Both the position numbers and the translations under genes were made by a program. From the NCBI RefSeq assembly GCF_003144405.1, contig NZ_PENW01000015.1, positions 222,158 through 286,157 of the forward strand: a DNA stretch of 64,000 nt, in the 5' to 3' direction. The notes under the pieces are model-generated. The model did no database searches, was not told where the DNA came from, and was given only the letters and a program-made list of their open reading frames with translations. This document shows positions 59,565-64,000 of the stretch, in pieces; the first letter of the stretch is position 1, and each line of letters opens with the position of its first letter. The DNA is from Proteus cibi. Lineage in GTDB: Bacteria; Pseudomonadota; Gammaproteobacteria; Enterobacterales; Enterobacteriaceae.

Positions 59565-59786
59565 TTATTTTTTACCGACTTGGTGACCAATAACGCCACC
59601 TAAGACACCACCACCAATGGTACCCAATGCGCTACCATCTGTTAAAATAGCACCACCGATAGCACCTGCACCGGCGCCAATTGCTGTGTTACGGTCGCGT
59701 TTTGTCATACTAGAACAACCCGCAAGTGAAAAAAGCAGAACAGAAGCGACACACAGTGTTCCAATCTTTTTTAACGTGATATTCAT
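59565..59786 (-). CDS. osmB: OsmB osmotically inducible lipoprotein
   Basis: Small Gly-zipper lipoprotein. The start at 59784-59786 follows GGAG with about 10-nt spacing; a longer ORF to 59813 lacks a site. 73 residues: signal with lipobox LAGC (Cys24), then SSMTKRDRNTAIGAGAGAIG, followed by AILTDGSALGTIGGGVLGGV, and IGHQVGKK at the end, nearly identical to E. coli OsmB. In E. coli it is induced by osmotic stress and stationary phase (RpoS, Rcs). Confidence 0.92.
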   Translation of the reverse strand: MNITLKKIGTLCVASVLLFSLAGCSSMTKRDRNTAIGAGAGAIGGAILTDGSALGTIGGGVLGGVIGHQVGKK

Positions 59787-59942
59787 TTTTATAAACTCCG
59801 ATATAAAGGACAATATAAAAATAAACCTATCGTATTTATACTAGGATCGGAATATTCGGGAACAACGAAGAGAAAACTCTTAAAATGGCTTTTCTGGTGT
59901 TTCTCTTTCGGTGTATTTGCGTTGGAAAAACTCTCATTAAAT

Positions 59943-60074
59943 ATGAGTATGACATCTCATCGCCAGTTGATGCCGTTGCTTTCAATAGCACTATTTACAA
60001 TGGCAATTATGGCATTAATGTGGATAAAGTTGATCTTTCCTCCGTTTAATAATGAGTCAATTATCAACGAATAA
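59943..60074 (+). CDS. Possible 43-residue membrane peptide
   Basis: ORF beginning MSMTSHRQLMPLLSIAL with one hydrophobic helix (about 10-32) and a hydrophilic, Asn/Glu-rich end. No clear ribosome binding site. A second ORF in another frame (59885-60049, 54 codons) overlaps it and looks no better. Divergent from osmB and convergent with dhaT. Confidence 0.25.
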   Translation: MSMTSHRQLMPLLSIALFTMAIMALMWIKLIFPPFNNESIINE

Positions 60075-60079
60075 ATAAA

Positions 60080-60107
60080 CATTAACCCACTATGATGTGG
60101 GTTAATG
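60080..60107 (-). terminator. Terminator of dhaT
   Basis: CATTAACCCAC, loop, GTGGGTTAATG followed on the minus strand by TTTATTTATT. Confidence 0.75.
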
Positions 60108-60130
60108 ATGTTTAGTATTTTTTTGAAGAA

Positions 60131-61294
60131 TTAGAAGGCTTGGCGGAAAATGTCAATGATCTCTTTTTCATTACCTTTACGAGGATTTGAGAATGCATTC
60201 CCGTCTTTAAGTGCCATTTCCGCCATATATGGGAAATCAGATTCTTTCACACCTAATTCAGCTAAATGTTGAGGAATACCTATATCCGCAGAGAGGCGAG
60301 CGATAGCTGCAATAGCGCGTTCCGCAGCATCCATCACGGATAATCCTGTGACATTTTCGCCCATAAATTCAGCAATATCTGCAAATTTTTCTGGGTTTGC
60401 AATCAGGTTATAACGCAGCACATGTGGTAACAGTACCGCATTAGCAACACCATGAGGCATATCATATAACCCCCCTAATTGGTGAGCCATTGCATGTACG
60501 TAACCAAGATTAGCGTTATTAAACGCCATTCCCGCTAAAAGTGAAGCATAAGCCATATTTTCACGAGCCTTCAGGTTTGTTCCCAACGCTACGGCTTGAC
60601 GTAAGTTACGAGAAATTAAACGAATTGCTTGGATCGCTGAGGCATCAGTGACTGGATTAGCATCTTTAGAAATATAAGCTTCCACTGCGTGAGTTAACGC
60701 ATCCATACCTGTTGCAGCAGTGAGTCCAGCGGGTTTGCCAATCATTAACAATGGATCATTAATAGAAACAGAAGGGAGGTTACGCCAACTTACAATAACA
60801 AATTTAACTTTAGTTTTTGTATTGGTCAGAACACAGTGGCGAGTCACTTCACTTGCTGTACCGGCAGTCGTATTCACTGCAATAATCGGTGGAAGTGGAT
60901 TGGTTAGTGTTTCAATACCTGCGTAATGATAAAGGTCACCTTTATGAGTAGCGGCAATACCGATACCTTTACCACAGTCGTGCGGGCTACCGCCTCCCAC
61001 CGTAATGATCATATCGCATTGTTCTTTACGAAACATGGCAAGACCTTCAAGTACATTCGTATCTTTTGGATTAGGTTCAGTACCATCAAATACGGCAACA
61101 TCAATACCCGCTTCTTTTAGATAACCAATAGTTTTGTCTACAGCACCATCTTTTATCGCTCGTAGACCTTTATCTGTTACCAGCAAGACTTTTTTACCCC
61201 CCAATAATTTGCAACGTTCGCCAACAACAGACAGTGCACCAGGGCCAAAAAAGTTAACATTCGGTACCAAGTAATCAAACATACGATAGCTCAT
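60131..61294 (-). CDS. dhaT: 1,3-propanediol dehydrogenase (iron-containing alcohol dehydrogenase)
   Basis: NADH-dependent reduction of 3-hydroxypropionaldehyde to 1,3-propanediol. 387 residues, same length as Klebsiella/Citrobacter DhaT, and the start MSYRMFDYLVPNVNFFGP is essentially the DhaT N-terminus. Cofactor motif VGGGSPHDCGKG (about 96-107); iron ligands Asp in TGMDALTHAVEAY (about 193) and His in GYVHAMAHQLGGL and DMPHGVANAV (about 262-280). AAGG lies 7 nt before the ATG. No glycerol dehydratase, DhaR or other dha gene is nearby, so its in vivo aldehyde substrate is uncertain. Confidence 0.92.
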   Translation of the reverse strand: MSYRMFDYLVPNVNFFGPGALSVVGERCKLLGGKKVLLVTDKGLRAIKDGAVDKTIGYLKEAGIDVAVFDGTEPNPKDTNVLEGLAMFRKEQCDMIITVGGGSPHDCGKGIGIAATHKGDLYHYAGIETLTNPLPPIIAVNTTAGTASEVTRHCVLTNTKTKVKFVIVSWRNLPSVSINDPLLMIGKPAGLTAATGMDALTHAVEAYISKDANPVTDASAIQAIRLISRNLRQAVALGTNLKARENMAYASLLAGMAFNNANLGYVHAMAHQLGGLYDMPHGVANAVLLPHVLRYNLIANPEKFADIAEFMGENVTGLSVMDAAERAIAAIARLSADIGIPQHLAELGVKESDFPYMAEMALKDGNAFSNPRKGNEKEIIDIFRQAF

Positions 61295-61554
61295 GATAAA
61301 CCTTCCAATATCAGATTATTATTCAGATAAATTAAAGTATTAGTACATTTTCACCCCATCGTTTATTAAGTCAAGAGAGGTAGCTCATTAGTGAGATGAA
61401 TCGATTCATTTAACGTTGGTTCATTTGATATAAGTCAACAGGGTATGCTTATTTGAGGGCGCATGGTTAAGTAAGAACAATGATTTCAATATATATGATT
61501 TGACAGATATGTATTCCAAGTATACGTTAGAACGTATTAAAGAGAGGAGCAAAT

Positions 61555-61890
61555 ATGGAACCGTTGCAATTATTTAAGGTATTAAGTGATCAAACAAGGC
61601 TAGATATTGTGTTATTGCTTAAAGCATCTGGCGAGTTGTGTGTTTGTGACATCTATACAGCGCTAAATTTATCCCAACCGAAAACGTCTCGTCACTTAGC
61701 GATGTTACGAGAAAGTGGACTATTACTTGATTCTAAACACGGGAAATGGGTTCATTATCGTTTGTCTCCTACATTATTGCCATGGGTGAAAAATATCATT
61801 GAAGTCACTTATGAGACAGAGAGAAATAAAATAGCAGATTTACTTCAATCTATTGAAAAGAAAGGATCTGTGAGTTGTTGTTCTGAATAA
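61555..61890 (+). CDS. arsR: ArsR arsenite-responsive repressor
   Basis: Winged-helix metalloregulator that leaves DNA on binding As(III) or Sb(III). 111 residues. The metal-binding ELCVCDIYTAL (Cys32-x-Cys34 in the DNA-recognition helix region) and the HTH LSQPKTSRHLAMLRESGLL are characteristic. Good AGAGGAG before the ATG. A promoter-like TTGACA lies at 61500-61505, and a nearby AT-rich inverted stretch may be its operator. First gene of arsR-[scar]-arsB-arsC. Confidence 0.95.
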   Translation: MEPLQLFKVLSDQTRLDIVLLLKASGELCVCDIYTALNLSQPKTSRHLAMLRESGLLLDSKHGKWVHYRLSPTLLPWVKNIIEVTYETERNKIADLLQSIEKKGSVSCCSE

Positions 61891-61937
61891 AATTTTTTAA
61901 CTTAATATATATGGAAAAACAGATATGAGGTATCAAT

Positions 61938-62028
61938 ATGAAAAAGCGAGACGCCTTTGATCCCACGTTATGTTGTAGCACGGGAAGGGGCACTTGGTGT
62001 TGACGCATTGAGCAAACTGGCTGATTAA
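61938..62028 (+). pseudogene. Remnant of arsD joined to the end of arsA (deletion scar)
   Basis: After a GAGG site, ATG opens an ORF reading MKKRDAFDPTLCCSTG, the start of the As(III) chaperone ArsD (family FDPxxCCSTGVCG), and stops at codon 22. In the next frame the last codons read [14 protein letters not shown] then stop, resembling the ArsA ATPase C-terminus as I recall it (SEPTGIDKLKQLAG in plasmid R773). Order arsR-D-A-B-C is standard, so one deletion removing most of arsD and arsA would produce this. Confidence 0.65.
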
Positions 62029-62074
62029 TTTTTCTGGTAGAAAGCGCTTAGTGATCTTTCTGAAAGAGGTTTTT

Positions 62075-63364
62075 ATGTTTATTGCAGTATTAATATTTGT
62101 TCTGACAATCACTTTTGTTATTTGGCAACCCAAAGGATTAGGGATCGGTTGGAGTGCGACAGTGGGGGCGTTAATCGCATTATTGCTCGGCGTCATTACT
62201 CTCCAAGATATTCCCGTGGTTTGGAATATTGTATGGAATGCAACCGCTACATTTGTCGCTGTTATTATCATTAGTCTTATTCTTGATGAAAGTGGCTTCT
62301 TTGAATGGGCAGCACTTCATGTTGCAAAATGGGGCGGTGGTAAAGGTCGTCTTTTATTTAGCTATATTATCCTGTTAGGTGCATCTGTTGCGGCGCTTTT
62401 TGCCAATGATGGCGCAGCACTTATTTTAACACCCATTGTGATTGCAATGTTGTTAGCACTTGGATTTAGTAAAGGCACAACATTAGCTTTTGTTATGGCG
62501 GCAGGATTTATCGCAGATACCGCCAGCTTGCCTTTAATAGTTTCAAATTTAGTTAATATCGTCTCTGCTGATTTCTTTAATATCGGCTTTACGGAATATG
62601 CGTCAGTGATGGTTCCCGTTGATATTGCGGCTATTTTTGCAACGTTAATTATGTTGCATTGGTTTTTCCGGAAAGATATTCCTCAGCAATATGACACGTC
62701 TAAATTAGCGATGCCTGCGACAGTGATCAAAGATGTAAAAACATTTAAAGCCGGCTGGTTGGTATTGCTTCTTTTATTACTTGGTTTTTTCATACTGGAA
62801 CCTTTGGGTATTCCAATTAGTGCTATTGCCGCAGTTGGTGCTGTAACTTTGTGGTTTGTCGCGGCACAAGGAAAGACGATTAATACTCGAAAAGTTTTAC
62901 GAGGAGCACCTTGGCAAATCGTGATTTTCTCCCTTGGTATGTATCTTGTTGTTTATGGATTACGTAATGCTGGTTTGACTCATCATTTATCAGAAATACT
63001 TAATATATTGGCAGAGAAAGGAATATGGGAAGCAACATTAGGAACAGGCTTTATCACTGCATTTCTATCATCAATTATGAACAATATGCCAACAGTTCTT
63101 GTGGGAGCCTTATCAATTGAAGGAAGCAATGCCACGGGTTTAATTAAAGAAGCGATGATTTATGCCAATGTCATTGGCGCAGATTTAGGCCCCAAAATTA
63201 CGCCAATAGGAAGTTTAGCAACATTATTGTGGTTACATGTTCTGTCGCAAAAGAATATGACCATTACATGGGGCTATTACTTTAAAACGGGCATTATTAT
63301 GACTATTCCTGTGCTAACAGTCACATTGGTTGCATTAGCACTTAGACTGACATTAATGAATTAG
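62075..63364 (+). CDS. arsB: ArsB arsenite/antimonite efflux pump
   Basis: Inner-membrane As(III)/Sb(III) antiporter. The start at 62075 ([20 protein letters not shown]) follows AGAGG with 5-6 nt spacing and matches E. coli ArsB; an in-frame upstream ATG at 62051 is less likely. 429 residues with about 12 membrane helices. Conserved [18 protein letters not shown] and [12 protein letters not shown] and the C-terminal half match E. coli ArsB almost throughout. Without ArsA it works as a stand-alone proton-driven pump. Confidence 0.97.
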   Translation: MFIAVLIFVLTITFVIWQPKGLGIGWSATVGALIALLLGVITLQDIPVVWNIVWNATATFVAVIIISLILDESGFFEWAALHVAKWGGGKGRLLFSYIILLGASVAALFANDGAALILTPIVIAMLLALGFSKGTTLAFVMAAGFIADTASLPLIVSNLVNIVSADFFNIGFTEYASVMVPVDIAAIFATLIMLHWFFRKDIPQQYDTSKLAMPATVIKDVKTFKAGWLVLLLLLLGFFILEPLGIPISAIAAVGAVTLWFVAAQGKTINTRKVLRGAPWQIVIFSLGMYLVVYGLRNAGLTHHLSEILNILAEKGIWEATLGTGFITAFLSSIMNNMPTVLVGALSIEGSNATGLIKEAMIYANVIGADLGPKITPIGSLATLLWLHVLSQKNMTITWGYYFKTGIIMTIPVLTVTLVALALRLTLMN

Positions 63365-63374
63365 TGGTGACAAT

Positions 63375-63800
63375 ATGAGTGGCGTTATAATCTACCACAA
63401 TCCCAATTGTGGCACTTCACGAAACACGCTTGAAATGATACGAAACAGTGGCGTAGAGCCTGAAATTATCCATTATCTTGAGATGCCACCCTCTAAGCCT
63501 GTTTTAGAGAAACTGATTGCTGATATGGGAATTTCAGTTAGAGCATTATTACGAAAGAATGTTGAACCTTATGATAAATTAGATCTTGACCATATTAATG
63601 CGACTGATGAGCAACTTATTGAATATATGTTGCAATATCCAATATTAATCAATAGACCTATTGTTATGACATCCTTAGGAACTCGGTTATGCCGTCCTTC
63701 TGAAGTCGTCTTAGATATTCTGCCAAAAGCACAGAAAGGTGCCTTTTCAAAAGAAGATGGACAAAATGTTGTCGATGAAAAAGGGAATAGGCTGATATAA
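63375..63800 (+). CDS. arsC: ArsC arsenate reductase (glutaredoxin-dependent)
   Basis: Reduces As(V) to As(III) for export by ArsB. 141 residues. The catalytic Cys is in YHNPNCGTSRNTL (Cys12), with the arginines of the substrate pocket in MGISVRALLRKN (about 60) and LINRPIVMT / TRLCRPSE (about 94 and 107). It lies 10 bp after arsB, last gene of the operon, followed by a strong terminator. Confidence 0.97.
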   Translation: MSGVIIYHNPNCGTSRNTLEMIRNSGVEPEIIHYLEMPPSKPVLEKLIADMGISVRALLRKNVEPYDKLDLDHINATDEQLIEYMLQYPILINRPIVMTSLGTRLCRPSEVVLDILPKAQKGAFSKEDGQNVVDEKGNRLI

Positions 63801-63823
63801 AAGTATTTTTAGGATAATAGAAG

Positions 63824-63846
63824 CCTCGCTAAGGCGAGGTTTTTTT
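63824..63846 (+). terminator. Terminator of the ars operon
   Basis: CCTCGC, TAAG loop, GCGAGG followed by TTTTTTT. Confidence 0.92.
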
Positions 63847-63920
63847 GTTGTAATTAATCAGCCGACACCATATGGCTTGAGAAAGAAAAGGGGGAAACGA
63901 AAAAACAAAACACCCGAAGG

Positions 63921-64000
63921 TGAACTGCACCCCAAAAGTTGGACACCAACTTTGGGGTGTTTTTCTATGGCTAAATATTCTCTTGATTTTAAACTAAATG
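63921..64000 (+). mobile_element. Left end of an IS3-family (IS150-like) insertion sequence, cut by the window
   Basis: TGAACTGCACCCCAAAAGTTGG at 63921 (20 bases given: TGAACTGCACCCCAAAAGTT) resembles the terminal inverted repeat of IS150-group elements, which begin TGTACTGCACCC. It is followed by the start of an orfA-like gene. The right end and target duplication lie outside the window. The end includes a nested hairpin CACCCCAAA...TTTGGGGTG (63928-63959). Confidence 0.75.
63967..64000 (+). CDS. IS3-family transposase OrfA, first 11 codons
   Basis: Starts MAKYSLDFKLN and is cut by the window end. The N-terminus resembles IS3-family OrfA proteins (MAKYSxEFKLxVV), which carry a helix-turn-helix. 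It follows the left inverted repeat by about 46 bp, the usual distance. No further detail possible. Confidence 0.7.
   Translation, partial: MAKYSLDFKLN

Noticed and set aside
59885..60049. 54-codon ORF beginning MAFLVFLFRC
   Set aside because: Overlaps another weak ORF, lacks a ribosome binding site, and has no recognisable feature beyond a short hydrophobic start.
52288..64000. dif site
   Set aside because: Looked for the conserved XerC/XerD core in this interval by eye and found none; the Ter orientation only predicts it further right.

Overview
The window looks like a chromosomal segment of a Proteus-like member of the Morganellaceae (Enterobacterales). It is AT-rich, nearly every housekeeping protein resembles its E. 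coli counterpart, and the gene order follows the E. coli terminus half. Unlike E. coli, trpG and trpD are separate genes. The species call is an inference from protein resemblance and layout, not a database result.

Layout. 1-2.4 kb: start of yciC (cut by the window edge), ompW behind an FNR-type box, and a BON-domain lipoprotein. 2.4-9.2 kb: a complete minus-strand trp operon (trpE-G-D-CF-B-A) with a Trp-rich leader peptide, an attenuator and a promoter/operator. 9.3-16.7 kb: rnm, yciO, rluB, btuR, yciK, sohB and yciN, interrupted by an unknown lipoprotein gene and by structured intergenic regions, one of which may hold a small RNA. 17-31 kb: topA, sodC, cysB, acnA, an orphan MetQ/NlpA lipoprotein, ribA, pgpB, lapAB, pyrF and yciH. 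31-41.6 kb: kptA, rnb, nth and the rsxABCDGE electron-transport operon, whose rsxC carries an eight-copy repeat near its 3' end. 41.7-52.3 kb: ydgJ, a yfeH-like transporter gene, a DUF2007 gene, add, an orphan VWA gene, ydgA, fumC, a possible orphan immunity gene, and tus with its Ter site directly upstream.

52.3-52.6 kb is the most unusual spot. A near-ideal LexA (SOS) box lies beside Ter-tus. It is followed by two overlapping, oppositely oriented mini-ORFs that share a 27-bp tandem duplication.

52.7-60.1 kb: ynfM/ynfL, mlc, bioD2, ynfD, ynfB, ydfG and osmB. 60.1-64 kb is accessory: an orphan 1,3-propanediol dehydrogenase gene (dhaT), an arsenic operon arsR-[arsD/arsA scar]-arsB-arsC, and the left end of an IS3-family (IS150-like) element running off the window.

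How the genes work together. The trp operon makes tryptophan from chorismate. The Rsx complex (in E. coli it resets SoxR), SodC, FumC and AcnA belong to oxidative and iron-sulfur metabolism. LapAB links lipopolysaccharide control with envelope genes. Tus-Ter polices replication forks, and the Ter orientation predicts that dif lies beyond the right side of the window. ArsRBC gives arsenic resistance. No tRNA, rRNA, CRISPR array or prophage was seen.
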